64,000 nucleotides of DNA from Dactylonectria macrodidyma (taxonomy: Eukaryota; Ascomycota; Sordariomycetes; Hypocreales; Nectriaceae). Under the pieces are notes generated by a model. That model saw only the letters and a program-made list of their open reading frames with translations, did not search any database and was not told the origin of the DNA. Positions within the stretch are counted from its first letter, which is position 1, and the number at the start of each line of letters is the position of its first letter. The position numbers were made by a program, and so were the translations under genes. Where the stretch lies: the NCBI GenBank assembly GCA_020744425.1, contig JAGMUV010000025.1:682001-746000 (forward strand), written 5' to 3'. This document shows positions 12,641 to 22,821 of this stretch, piece by piece.

Positions 12641-14930
12641 CCTATTTCTTACTAAAGGCTCATTCTGCCTAAAGTAAGGAAATTACTATTATTAACTATA
12701 GAAAGGGATCGTTTTATTATGCTTTAAAAGCATCCTTAGCTAAGTAGCTAAAGGAGATTATAGTTAATTAACTAGCCTTATTATACTTTTATATAAAATG
12801 GTCTAAGTTTAGTAAAGAAAGGATAATTAATATATATAGTAATTATAAAGACTTTGAATTTATAAAGGCTATGCTAATACGACCTTTATATAAGGATAAT
12901 ATAATGCCCTTTAGAGTGTTTTAAAAGGAGTATACTCTTTGCTTTTAGGACTTTTATAAGAAGCTATAAGATAATGCTTAGGCTAGTAAGGAAGGACTTA
13001 GAGACTTTCTAACTATAATTATATATAGACTAGAGGATATTATTATAGTATTTCTAACCCTGCTTTTAGATAGTGCTCTTATAGTTATAATAAATCTACT
13101 TAAGAAGATAATAAATCTAGTTAATTAAATATATAAGTGCTTACTCCTTAAGGACCTTATTATTAAATATATACTAAACTCTTATTATAACTCTAGTTAC
13201 TATACTATTAAGCAGGATATCTTTAACTAGCGTTTTATAGTTAGTTTAGTTAACTATAAGGACTTTTACTAAGTATTATATATCTTTAACTAATGCTCTA
13301 GTTAAGTCTTTTACTATAATACTCTTAGAAGCTATACTTTACTTAATTACTAGAAAGCATTTACTTATGCTTAGTGCCTTATCTTAACTAAAATGAGTTA
13401 TCTTTATGACTTTAATATCTTCTACACTCTTATAGCTAATTAACTAAGTGGTTTTAAATATAGATACTTAGCTATTTACTTTGCGTTTCTAAACCTATAA
13501 AGTATAATTAGAGCTATAAGACTTAGGGTCTATTTATATATAAATCTATTTTTAGTAACTCTAAGTACTAGGAAGCGATTAGTAGAAGGAGAATATGCCC
13601 TCTTATAAAGAGATTGGCTTATTAGTCTATTTAATTAATTGCTTAAGCTGTTTAAAGTCACTCTCTTTATTAGCTAAGAGCGGGTTAAGACCTGGTTCTT
13701 AATAGCTATTCATAATGAACTTAGGTTTAGAAAAGTCACTATTACTAAATATAAGTATAGTAAAGCAGTGTCTTCTATACCCTTCTCTTATTACTCTATT
13801 TATAGTTTATTTTTTAAAGGACCTACTATTATCCTTATTAAACTAAGTAGCTACTAACTAATTAAGTAGACTGACTTTCTTATTACTAAGAACTGGACTA
13901 AAGACTCTTAATTAATAATTATACTTACTAATATTATAATATTTAAAGAGTCTATTACCCTTCTTAATTTAAGCTAAATTATTAAGACCCTTAACCTACT
14001 TAAATCCTATATAACTGCTTTATATACTCTTAATACTAACTAGGAACTCATTAACTAATTAGTATAGGACCTAGAGCTAGTAATAACTTTAAAATCCTAA
14101 TGCTTTAAAACTCTTCTAATTCTACTATTCACTTCTAAACCTAGCTTAGGTATTATAGATTTATTTAATTGGATAGTTCTGCCTTATATAACCCCTACTC
14201 TAGCAGCTAGTAATAACTATAGTAATTCTAATAACTTAAATAAAGGGGCTATTAATAAGAAGTAGAAGAAGACTAGTAAGGATATTACTATAAAATAGGC
14301 ATTACTAAAGAAAAAGGCTAATAGTTAAATTATTTATACTAATAATTATACTAAGGCTATTCTTAATTAAGTACTTATAAATAGAATTAAAGGAGTTTAT
14401 ATTACTAAACTGATAGCTAAAGAAGCTATAGAAATTATAAAGAAGAATGATATTAATACCTCTACTTATATTATAACTATACATACTATTAGGTCTCTCT
14501 ATTTACTCCTAGCCCCTTACTAATAGATATATGCAATTAATCGAATAGGAAGCTTTACTATTTTCGTTTTAGATAGTCTGATTTCTCTATCTTAATAGGA
14601 TGCTATTATAAATACCTTAAGGTTAAGATTAGCTCCTCCTCTTCCTACTAGGCCCTCTTGGGCTGATTATATTACTATATATAAATTAACTTATACTTTG
14701 CTTCTAAGACCTGCCTAAGGATTACTATTGCTATCTGCTTCTGCGCTTACTGGACTTACTAATATGTCTTAATTATCTAATTTACTAAAGGATATTATTC
14801 GATTAAATACTTCTTAGTCTCTTTATATACTCTGTAATTAATTTTACTAAAGAGTTCTTATTATAGCTACTTTTATGACTTTACTTACTGCTTTTAATAT
14901 AACCTTAATACTTAAGTTCTTTTTAGACCT
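12640..14930 (+). pseudogene. Third long ORF relic of element B, unknown protein
   Basis: One plus-strand frame stays coherent for roughly 750 codons if every TAA and TAG is read as Gln; TGA is essentially absent from it. The product would be rich in Leu, Ile, Lys and Ser. It has a middle section with KRLVEGEYALL.RDWLISL (about 13570-13640), a Lys-rich patch near 14250-14330, and a Pro-rich segment near 14630-14670 (RLAPPLPTRPSWADY). It does not look like Gag, Pol or Env and I do not recognise it. It sits between pol and the 3' LTR, in the sense direction. It could be an extra element gene or an older insertion. Broken by RIP. Confidence 0.5.
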
Positions 14931-15125
14931 TCTTTTATAAATACTATAATTTTAGAAGAATAAATATAAGCTAGATTCTAATTAATTAACTATACTTAGA
15001 TATTAGACTTATATATATTATCTTTCTTTTCTTATTATTTCTTTTATTTATTAGGGCTCTTCTTCTCTTTATTATTTATAGTCTCTAGGCTTATGGGAAT
15101 AAAGTGCTAACTATATAAAGAGGAC

Positions 15126-15527
15126 TATGTTAGGGCTAAGGGCTTATTAGTTAGAATGGCCTGGATATTTTAATTAGCTAACTAATTTAAGTACTAGTCT
15201 TAATAAAGCTATTAATAAGGATAATAGGAGTTAGTCTAAGATAAAAGGTAGAGATAACTTAGATATAGATAGTAATTAATTATATTCTTACTTACCTTTA
15301 TTTTTAAGTTATTAAATGGTTTTTAATATTATTATAATAAGATTTATTTAATTAATTAGAATATCTGATTCATTTCTTAGCTAGCTGCTCGATTACAGCT
15401 CTGGCCTTCTTTTTATCTATTTTATTTTATGAGTCTTATCTATCCTCGCTTCGCTACGCATCCCGCCTACCCTACGGCATCCGTTACTTCGGGTGGTGGT
15501 GTCCCTCTTGTCCCCCTGCCCAACACA
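15126..15527 (+). repeat. Right (3') LTR of element B
   Basis: 402-bp direct repeat of 2704-3105, beginning TATGTTAGGG (RIP form of TGTGTTAGGG) and ending CCCAACACA. The ATGC that follows matches the ATGC before the left LTR. Confidence 0.85.
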
Positions 15528-17555
15528 ATGCATTTTGTGAATCCTTTCGTAGATTGTTTGTAAGTATTCTGCGTGCTTGAGGCACTTTCTATTACTATAG
15601 TTTATAGCGTGGTTGGCTGGACACTCTAGCGGGCTATGCTATAACTGTACCTTTTCTCTTTTATATATATAGTATTCTTCTATAATGCAGTTATTAATTA
15701 TTAAATCCTTTTTAATGTATTCTTTAGGGTAGAAGTTATTATATAGCTTTAGCTAAGCCATTCTTATCCCTTTAAACTATTTAATAACCTTATAGTCCTA
15801 TGCCTTAGTTCTATTATAGAATCATTATAGTGATTAGAGTATAGTTTATATAGGATAGTAATTATAATAAAGTTTTTTAAAGTAATATAATAAGTATATA
15901 TAGTAAGTATATAATATTTAGAATATATTAATATATCTAGAATGTTAAGAGTATAGTAATAGCTTATTGCTTATAATTGCTTATTCTATATAGTCATTTG
16001 CTTTAGTAAGGTCTTTTTATTAAATTATATAGATATAGATAGGTTATCCTTTTACTATATTTAATGTTTATTTAATAAGTTACTTTAGTATTTGCTTGCT
16101 TTTCCTATTCTTTCTTAAGGAGAAATTAGAGGTGTTTTCCTCTAGCTCTTATTTAAGTAGTTATAAGGTGACTGATTTTTCTTCTGAGGTATTATTAATA
16201 CTGCTACTATTACTAGACTCGAAGTATTTATTTATAAGGGCTAGTATGTCTTTATTAGTAATAGGGAGCCTAAGCCTCCTTACTTATCTGGCTTTAGTAC
16301 TTATACTAATACTTAGTTCTCTTTCTTTATATAAGTAGTACTTATATTTAATCTTATTGTTTGTTTATTATTATTATAAGATTTTAGTAGTGCTTTTATA
16401 AGGGGCTGCTATAATTAGTAGTATTTTTAGAGCAGGCTGTTAGTTTAGAATATTATCTTCTTTATCTATTATTTCTACTGTTAGTTAAATGTATTTAAAA
16501 GTGTCTTTCTTTTAGATTTCCTTGCCCTTTCTAATTATATTAATCTTTCTAATAGTATTATAAAGTAGCCTCTCTTCCTTCTTTCTTATTAGTAATAGAA
16601 CTAGTGTTTAGAGCGTTAAGATATTATTAATATTAGAAGTCATACCCTTCTATCAATCTTCGAAGGGTGCTTATTATTCTTTTTCTATCTTCTAACTTAG
16701 CTTTCCTTCTTTATAAGTCTTACCTTTAAGTATCTCTTCACTCTTAAGTTCTTTATTCGTAAGAGGGGTGATTTTATTAAATAAAATCCCTATATTATTA
16801 TAACCTGCTCTAGCTATTATAACTGTTTTCTTACCTATCTAGGGTTCTTCCTCTTATTTGCTGACTTATCTTACCTTCTTCTTACCTTTAGGTATTAGTT
16901 TGAATTATTAATTGATTTTAGGCTTTCAGTATTTATAGAAAGTATATCCTAAGATACTGTAGTTCTAATAGAGGACTTTAGAGTAGTCTTTCTTAATTAT
17001 CCTAATGTTTATAGGGCCTGAGTTTATTCTATATAAGGTATCTGTTTGTTACTTCTTTTTATGATTTATATAGTTTCCTCTATTCTTCTATTACAAAGTA
17101 TAGGATCCTCTAGACTTCTTAGCCTTCTTTTCTTATTATCTTTTAAATTACTAGTTATTGATTTCTATAGTAAGTTATACTAGTCTGTTATATATAGTGG
17201 GTTTAGGTTTCCTAACTATTATGTCTTTAATATTAGACTTCAATCTTTTATAAAAGCTTACTATATATCCTTCTTCTCCTTAGTTAAGTTATAAGATGAG
17301 GTTACAGTATTCGGCTGTGTATATAGACACTGCTCCTTTCTAATAGAGTTTCTAGATTTACTGTTTTACTGCCTGTTTCTTATTCTAGAGTCTGAAAGCG
17401 CTTTTAAGCTTATGCTTAAAGACTTTATAGCTTCTATAAATAGCCTTAGTTTCTTCCTTCCTATTAGTATAGATATAGTTAATATAGTCCCTTATAATAG
17501 GTTTAAACTATTAGAGAGCTTTATCCTTAAGGAACCTTATAATATACTGGACTTT
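15528..17555 (-). pseudogene. Element A middle fragment: gag 3' part into protease (RIP-mutated)
   Basis: Minus-strand sequence read with stops as Gln gives the rear half of a Gypsy Gag: ETKAIYRSYKVFKHKLKS near 17400-17470, SSVYIHSRIL-like and IEINN (the usual 'IDNRLYERR' area) around 17170-17340, then a zinc-knuckle remnant near 16940-16960 (YSILGYTFYKYQ). Further left is a poorly readable linker. It is bounded by element B on the left and element C on the right, and continues on both far sides. Plus-strand reading frames of about 80 codons here are chance. Confidence 0.65.
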
Positions 17556-17991
17556 TGTAACGGTCGTGTTCCCAGGCTAACCTGTACGTGGTATAGGGTA
17601 GCTCGGAAAGGGTTCCTAAGGGATAGACCAGGGTCTATGTTAGCAGAACGGTTAGGTCACACTTACTGAGCGGTAGTCGTAGTGTTACGTTAGGTAATAG
17701 TCAATGTACGATGATGCGTAGCAGTCAGAGTAGATTGAGGTAACCAAGTTGTATTGATAGCTGAGGAGCTGGTGTCCTAGTGACAGCCAGTTCCTCGGGT
17801 TTATATACTATGTAGTATGAGGTTCGATCACCTTAGTTACAGGGGTGATCGCAGTGATCACAGAAGTGATCACGGTGATCACGGGAGTGATCGCGGTGAT
17901 CGCTCCACAGTTCGCTGTGATCGCTCGTAATTGGTGAGAAATTTGTGGGGGCCACGTGACGTCAGGCGTCTACGTTGCACGGGTCGTGACA
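17556..17991 (-). repeat. 3' LTR of element C
   Basis: 436 bp, in plus view TGTAACGG...GTGACA, identical by eye to 25233-25668. Contains a block of about ten GTGATC-centred repeats (17845-17924) and the word TTGATAGCT (17754-17762) that is complementary to the primer-binding region. Confidence 0.95.
17845..17924. repeat. Degenerate GTGATCRC short repeats inside LTR
   Basis: The core GTGATC recurs about every 9-12 bp, alternately followed by GC or AC, for example GTGATCGC, GTGATCAC. Because TGATCA is palindromic, the block can fold into many alternative hairpins. The same block occurs at 25522-25601 in the other LTR. It could bind a host factor or shape the transcript end; that is inference. 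Confidence 0.7.
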
Positions 17992-17996
17992 CGATG

Positions 17997-18006
17997 TCTC
18001 CCCTCC
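17997..18006 (-). promoter_or_regulatory. Polypurine tract of element C
   Basis: On the minus strand GGAGGGGAGA lies 5 bases before the 3' LTR, the place and composition expected for the plus-strand priming site of an LTR retrotransposon. Confidence 0.75.
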
Positions 18007-18105
18007 GTTGGTCCTTGTCCCCAAGGCCTACAAGTCGGCCGTCCCAAGTTTCTCCCTGGTTTGTCCAACCTTCCCCTGTAATTATTTTTCCGTAATGCTG
18101 ACAGC

Positions 18106-18710
18106 ATGTCGAAGGTGAAATCGCAATCCGCCGCGCGTCGTCATCGTCTCTACGAACTTATTGAAGAAATGGGCTCCGAGGTTATCGAGTGCTCAAATTG
18201 CGCTCAACGGAAGTTGAAGTGCAAAATGCTCGAGGGCATTTCCCGCTGTTCTGAGTGCGTTCGTCGCGGACGTTCTTGTGACGGCTCGGGGGAGTCGATC
18301 TCCGTATGTGAGTGTCTGTTCCTGCTTGACAAATTTTGTGTTTTTGTGTTGACCGGGCAGCTTCCCGTCTGACGGCTGAAAAGCGCCGTTTAGAGTCCGA
18401 GGAGGAACAAGCGGAAGAGGAGTTGATAGAATTGCAACAGCAAATGAATGAGCGTTTGTCTCGTCTGATGCGGCTTCGTCGTCAACGAAAACAGCTTCAA
18501 GAGAGAGGCGTGGAGATGGTGCGTCGGGGGCTTCGTTCCCTGGACGAGTTGGATGAGGCGGAGCGCCAAGAGGCTGATGCGGTCATCGAGGTTCAGGCCC
18601 ATGGTGGGGTGGATGCGATCGATTGGTCCACTATGTTTGATTTTGGTGCTGCTTCTTCATCTTCCGGCGTTGCGCATGGAACGTCTTCAGTAGACGTTGC
18701 GCGTGGATGA
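18106..18710 (+). CDS. Antisense Zn2Cys6 / coiled-coil protein encoded inside element C
   Basis: A two-exon gene on the strand opposite gag-pol: exon 1 18106-18307, intron 18308-18360 (GTGAGT..GGGCAG, 53 bp), exon 2 18361-18710, giving 183 residues. Residues 29-58 have the fungal Zn2Cys6 spacing C-X2-C-X6-C-X8-C-X2-C-X6-C (C29, C32, C39, C48, C51, C58) in a basic context. Residues about 70-125 are a Glu/Arg-rich, heptad-like coiled coil, and the C terminus is acidic with an aromatic patch (DWSTMFDF). This is the plan of a small DNA-binding dimer. Its 3' end overlaps the 3' end of pol by 80 bp on the opposite strand. It lies between polypurine tract and pol, so it moves with the element. Zinc-cluster function is known family behaviour; regulation of the element or host genes is inference. 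Confidence 0.75.
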
Positions 18711-21700
18711 GGTTTTCCGGTGGTTGCCACGATGTTTCGCTTTCAGGGTAGTCTTTCCACTTTATGAGGTACATTGTTTTACCGTCGATTCTCTTCATGT
18801 CGCGGATTTCTTCGACGTGGTACTCTTCTGGTGATTCGACTTCCGGTTCGTGGTTGTAGCCGTTGTTGACCATGATGGTTCCTTTCGTAGGTTCCAGTAG
18901 TGATACGTGGAAAACGGGGTGTACCTTGACCTTTGGTGGTAGGTCTAACCTGTAGTTGTTTTTTGAGATTTTCTCCAGAACCTTGTAGGGGCCGATGAAT
19001 TTGTAGTCGAGTTTTTTGCTTGGTCTGTCCGTTGTGAGATTTTTTGTTGCTAACAGGACCATGTCCCCTTCCGAGAAGGATGGTCCCTCCAGCCTTTTCT
19101 GGTCGTAATATTTTTTCATTTGGTTTCGTACAAATTCGAGTTCGGTTTTCATTTCTTCGTGGAGATTCTTCAACTTGTCTGACGTCAGGATTGCTTTCGG
19201 GTTGATGATTCCGTCGCGTGGCGTGTGGTACGCGTCAGGTGTGAATCCGAAATTGGCGTAGGATGGCGTGAGCTTGGTGCTTTCATGTACCGAAGTATTG
19301 TAACTTAGCTGTGCCGTTGGTAACTTTTCTACCCAATCGTTTTGTTCGTAGTTGATGTAGCATCGAAGATACTGCTCGAGTATCTGATTTGTGCGTTCCG
19401 TCTGTCCATCGACCTGTGGTCGGAATGCCGTTGTAAGGCGGTGATTCAATCCCATCTGGGCCATCAAGGCTTGCCAGAATTTGGATGCAAACGGGGGTCC
19501 TCTGTCGCTTAGGATCTCCGTTGGTAAGCCGTGTACGCTGACGATGTTCCGTAGGAACAGGTAGGCGAATTGTTCGGCATCCGTTGATTCGTGATAAGGT
19601 ATAAAATAGGAAAATTTCGTGAGTCTGTCCACGATGACAAGAATGCTGTCATAGAAGGTACCATTCGCTGGGTCTTCTGACAGGGGTAACTTCGTAATGA
19701 AATCCATAGTGATGGAGTCCCATGGTCGCTCAGCGACTGGTAGGGGTTGTAGCTCTCCATATGGTTTGTGGCGTCGTGCCTTTGTTTTATCGCATGGTAA
19801 GCATTCCTTGATGACTTCCGTGACGATTTTCTTCATTCTAGGAAAAGTGTATGTCGTTTTGACTCGTTTAAGGGTTTTGTTGATTCCTTGGTGTCCGTGT
19901 AGGAGATGTACATGCATATCTCGTACTAGCGGTTTCTGTAATTCCGGGGGAACTCGTAGCCTCCGTGGTTCGAGTTGTGATTCGGGAATTGGGCAGGGTG
20001 CTCCTGTTACTCTGTCCATCTCGTATGTCTGATTGTATTCCCGTATTCGTTCGTGAAGTGTTTCTTGGGACACTGTTGCTGCGACTTGGACTGTTTTGTC
20101 GAGTTCGTCGACCCATTTGAGTTTCTTTCGTACCTTGTTGGGTTCGCAGTTTCGGTGATCGCCTATCTCCCAGCACTCCTTTGCGTGTTGGTCGATGAGA
20201 TCGTGGGGGCATCGATTGCATTGTCCCATGTGACTGATGCATGCTGATGTGAGGTCGCCGTGGAAATACTGGCTGAGTTTCTTGGCTAGGGTCCAAGGGT
20301 TCCCGTGGTGGTTGCCCTGATGGAAGTAAGCGATTGCTTGGGATCCTTGTGATCCTGTCAAGACTGCTTTTCCTTCCTGCCACAGTAGTTCTCTCGGGGC
20401 TGGTTGAATGTCGTGTATCCATTGTTCGAAGCTTTGTTCGGGCGTCTGTAGTCGTTCCAGCAAGTCCTCCGGTAGCCTGGACTCGCTTACTGCCGCAATG
20501 TACTTCTGCTTCAGATGTCCTTCGGGGGTGTAGGTCAATACCTGTTCGTTGACCTTGGGTATGTCTATTTCGAAGTCGGGTCGTCTACTTATCGCGTCGG
20601 CTCGTCCGTTTTCTGAGCCTTTCTTGTGGATGATGACGTAGTCAAATTCTGATAGGTACTCCGCGTAGCGAAGTTGCCTTCCACTGAGCTCTTGGGTGGT
20701 AGCGAAGTGTGAAATGTTCTTGTGGTCCGTGTACACGGTGACCTGGTGTTCGCTTCCTAAGAGGTAGTGTCGGAATTCTTTGAAAGAATTGACTATCGCC
20801 AAGAATTCCTTGTCGTAGATGGGGTAGTTGAGTTCAGCTCCCTTCAGTGTGCATGAGTAGAACGCGATCGGGTGTAGGTTTCCTTCGTCGTCCCGTTGTC
20901 CAATCTGGGCTCCCAGGGCGAAGTTGGAAGCGTCGGTTTCCAATTCGATCGGTCGTTTTGGGTCAAAGGTTGCCAAAACGGGTTCACTGAGGATGGCTTG
21001 TTTCAAGTCGTTGAAGGCTTTCTGGGCCTTTGGGTTCCATCTGAATTCTACTTCTTTCTTCGTGAGTTCTGTCAAGGGTTTCGCGATTTTGCTGAATCCG
21101 CGAATGAACCTTCGGTAGTAATTGGCGAATCCTAGGAAGCTCTGTACTTCCTTGACACTCTTGTCAGGTCTCGGCCAATCCTTGACAGCTTCGATTTTCT
21201 TTTTGTCCATTCGGATCTCGTTTGGTCGGATGGTATGTCCGAGGAAGTCCACTTCCTGTGCGTGGAACTTACTCTTCTCTGGTTCAACGAGTAGTTTTGC
21301 GTCTTGCAGCTTTTGCAACACCTTGTGGACGTGTTCCGTGTGCTCTTCTTCCGTGTCGGAGAAGATCAGGATGTCGTCTAGATAGCATACGACGAAAATG
21401 TCGAGGTGTTCTCTCAAAACGTTGGTGATCATCCGTTGGAAGGTCGCCGGTGCGTTTGTGAGTCCGAAAGGCATTACCAGGTATTCGAACAATCCAAACT
21501 TGGTTCGAAACGCTGTCTTCCATTCGTCTCCAGGCTTGATGCGGACCAAGTTGTAAGCGCCTTTTAGGTCGAGCGCCGTAAACCACTTCTTACCGTGAAG
21601 GCGATCCCTCAGTTCGGTAATCAGGGGTAACGGTGTTCGGTCTTTGTTCGTGATGGCGTTCAACTGTCGGAAATCCACAACTAGTCGGAGTTTGCCGTTC

Positions 21701-22821
21701 TTCTTGGGAACGAACATGACAGGGTAACCTGCGGAGGATTTTGATATCCTGATGTATCCTTTTCGTAGCATTTCTTCGAGGTATTCCTTTAGCGCTTGAA
21801 GCTGAACTTCGTTGAGGTTGTAAAGTTTGAAGAACTTGGGTGAAGTTCCGTCTTTCAACACAATGTCGTGGTCCCATTCACTGTGTTCGGGTAGACCTGT
21901 TTCCAGTTCTTCGGCAAACAGTTTCTCATAGATGCGGTAAGCAGGTGGTATGTTTTTCAGCCTGTCGTCTGCTTCCGATTGTTTCTTCATTTCTGCAAGG
22001 TCTTTGTCGAGTTTTGTCAGTTGACTTCGTACAAAGGCGATGGTGCGGCGTGTCTTGCTTCGTCGGGCTTTGCGGTGTTTGTATTTCGTGCCTCGGGGTG
22101 GGAAAGTTTCTGTCGTTTCTTTCGCCGATACTTCGCTGGTGCCGTGGTCAGTCGAAGTTTGAGATCTCGTGTCGTCGTCTGAATCTGATTCCCAAGAGGA
22201 GTGATCATCGACGTCGTCGAAGTTCACTTGGCCAGTCCTCCAGTTTATCATTGGGTTAACTCGTTTCAACCATGGGTACCCTAGAACCAAAGCGTGGTGC
22301 GCAACAGGTATAACATCGAACGAGATTCCTTCGTTTCGTCCTTCAACGAAAACCTTGAGATGATCAAGCTCTTTGGTTATTCTTCCGCTGTCGTAAGCGA
22401 ACGGGGATCCTTCGAGGTTTTGTACTCTGTACGGATTTGCTTTGTCCTTCCATGGAAGTTTCAATGTATTCACCACTGCGGGGTGGATGTAATTGAATTC
22501 TGCGCCGCTGTCTACCAAGGCGGGCAGCCAGTTTCCCTTGATTCGTACCTGTATTTCTAGGTACCGTTTTGTCGTTTGTGCGCTTTTGGTCGCACATAGA
22601 GCTCTTGTTTCGAGGGGTTCCGCTTCCCCTAGCTCTGTGCCTATCTGTTGCTCTGTTACAGATGGCGTCGGGAGTTTTTTGTATTCTCCGTTGTTCCGTC
22701 TCGTGAGGGTCGAAATGTCGGTCTGCGATTGTGCTCGTGCCACGCATTGACCTTGTCGTATACATGTATCTGGCATTCGGGTCGTTGGCAATCGGTGAAT
22801 TTGGCATCGAGGTGTTGACAC
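18631..22821 (-). CDS. pol: Gypsy Pol polyprotein (protease, RT, RNase H, integrase, chromodomain)
   Basis: Open frame of 1396 codons with no ATG at its start (first codon GTG), lying in the -1 frame relative to gag and overlapping it by 166 bp, so it is made as Gag-Pol by frameshifting at 22674-22680. Numbering from 22821: aspartic protease with DSG at 104-106; reverse transcriptase about 330-510 with YLDD at 480-483; RNase H about 625-745 (D630, E672, D699); a Cys-rich spacer at 860-895; integrase zinc finger H972/H977/C1007/C1010; integrase core D1040, D1106, E1142 with exactly 35 residues between the last two; C-terminal chromodomain about 1333-1380 (YLIKWKDYPESETSW). All catalytic residues are present. 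The chromodomain places it with chromoviruses, which target insertion to particular chromatin. Confidence 0.95.
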   Translation of the reverse strand: MSTPRCQIHRLPTTRMPDTCIRQGQCVARAQSQTDISTLTRRNNGEYKKLPTPSVTEQQIGTELGEAEPLETRALCATKSAQTTKRYLEIQVRIKGNWLPALVDSGAEFNYIHPAVVNTLKLPWKDKANPYRVQNLEGSPFAYDSGRITKELDHLKVFVEGRNEGISFDVIPVAHHALVLGYPWLKRVNPMINWRTGQVNFDDVDDHSSWESDSDDDTRSQTSTDHGTSEVSAKETTETFPPRGTKYKHRKARRSKTRRTIAFVRSQLTKLDKDLAEMKKQSEADDRLKNIPPAYRIYEKLFAEELETGLPEHSEWDHDIVLKDGTSPKFFKLYNLNEVQLQALKEYLEEMLRKGYIRISKSSAGYPVMFVPKKNGKLRLVVDFRQLNAITNKDRTPLPLITELRDRLHGKKWFTALDLKGAYNLVRIKPGDEWKTAFRTKFGLFEYLVMPFGLTNAPATFQRMITNVLREHLDIFVVCYLDDILIFSDTEEEHTEHVHKVLQKLQDAKLLVEPEKSKFHAQEVDFLGHTIRPNEIRMDKKKIEAVKDWPRPDKSVKEVQSFLGFANYYRRFIRGFSKIAKPLTELTKKEVEFRWNPKAQKAFNDLKQAILSEPVLATFDPKRPIELETDASNFALGAQIGQRDDEGNLHPIAFYSCTLKGAELNYPIYDKEFLAIVNSFKEFRHYLLGSEHQVTVYTDHKNISHFATTQELSGRQLRYAEYLSEFDYVIIHKKGSENGRADAISRRPDFEIDIPKVNEQVLTYTPEGHLKQKYIAAVSESRLPEDLLERLQTPEQSFEQWIHDIQPAPRELLWQEGKAVLTGSQGSQAIAYFHQGNHHGNPWTLAKKLSQYFHGDLTSACISHMGQCNRCPHDLIDQHAKECWEIGDHRNCEPNKVRKKLKWVDELDKTVQVAATVSQETLHERIREYNQTYEMDRVTGAPCPIPESQLEPRRLRVPPELQKPLVRDMHVHLLHGHQGINKTLKRVKTTYTFPRMKKIVTEVIKECLPCDKTKARRHKPYGELQPLPVAERPWDSITMDFITKLPLSEDPANGTFYDSILVIVDRLTKFSYFIPYHESTDAEQFAYLFLRNIVSVHGLPTEILSDRGPPFASKFWQALMAQMGLNHRLTTAFRPQVDGQTERTNQILEQYLRCYINYEQNDWVEKLPTAQLSYNTSVHESTKLTPSYANFGFTPDAYHTPRDGIINPKAILTSDKLKNLHEEMKTELEFVRNQMKKYYDQKRLEGPSFSEGDMVLLATKNLTTDRPSKKLDYKFIGPYKVLEKISKNNYRLDLPPKVKVHPVFHVSLLEPTKGTIMVNNGYNHEPEVESPEEYHVEEIRDMKRIDGKTMYLIKWKDYPESETSWQPPENLIHAQRLLKTFHAQRRKMKKQHQNQT

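Larger units (their letters stand above)
2704..15527 (+). mobile_element. Element B: 12.8-kb RIP-mutated Ty3/Gypsy LTR retrotransposon
   Basis: Two 402-bp direct repeats (2704-3105 and 15126-15527) flank a plus-strand interior. The LTR starts TGTGTTAGGG and ends CCCAACACA, so the ends are inverted copies. Flanking ATGC (2700-2703 and 15528-15531) is a plausible target-site duplication. The host sequence on both sides is element A, so B inserted into A. The order is gag, protease, reverse transcriptase, RNase H, integrase, then a long third coding relic. The interior is extremely TA-rich and every coding frame is broken by TAA/TAG, which is what RIP does to CAA/CAG. It is dead. At 12.8 kb it is long for a fungal Gypsy element. 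Confidence 0.85.

Noticed and set aside
16096..16338. 80-codon plus-strand frame, hydrophobic
   Set aside because: Lies in RIP-mutated element A DNA whose coding strand is minus; Leu/Ser-rich composition is what AT-rich noise gives.
17412..17669. 85-codon frame crossing the left edge of element C
   Set aside because: It spans an insertion boundary (17555/17556), so it cannot be an old gene; antisense to gag relic.
22819..22821. Independent start for pol
   Set aside because: The first codon of the open frame is GTG, with no ATG before the protease; frameshifting explains expression.
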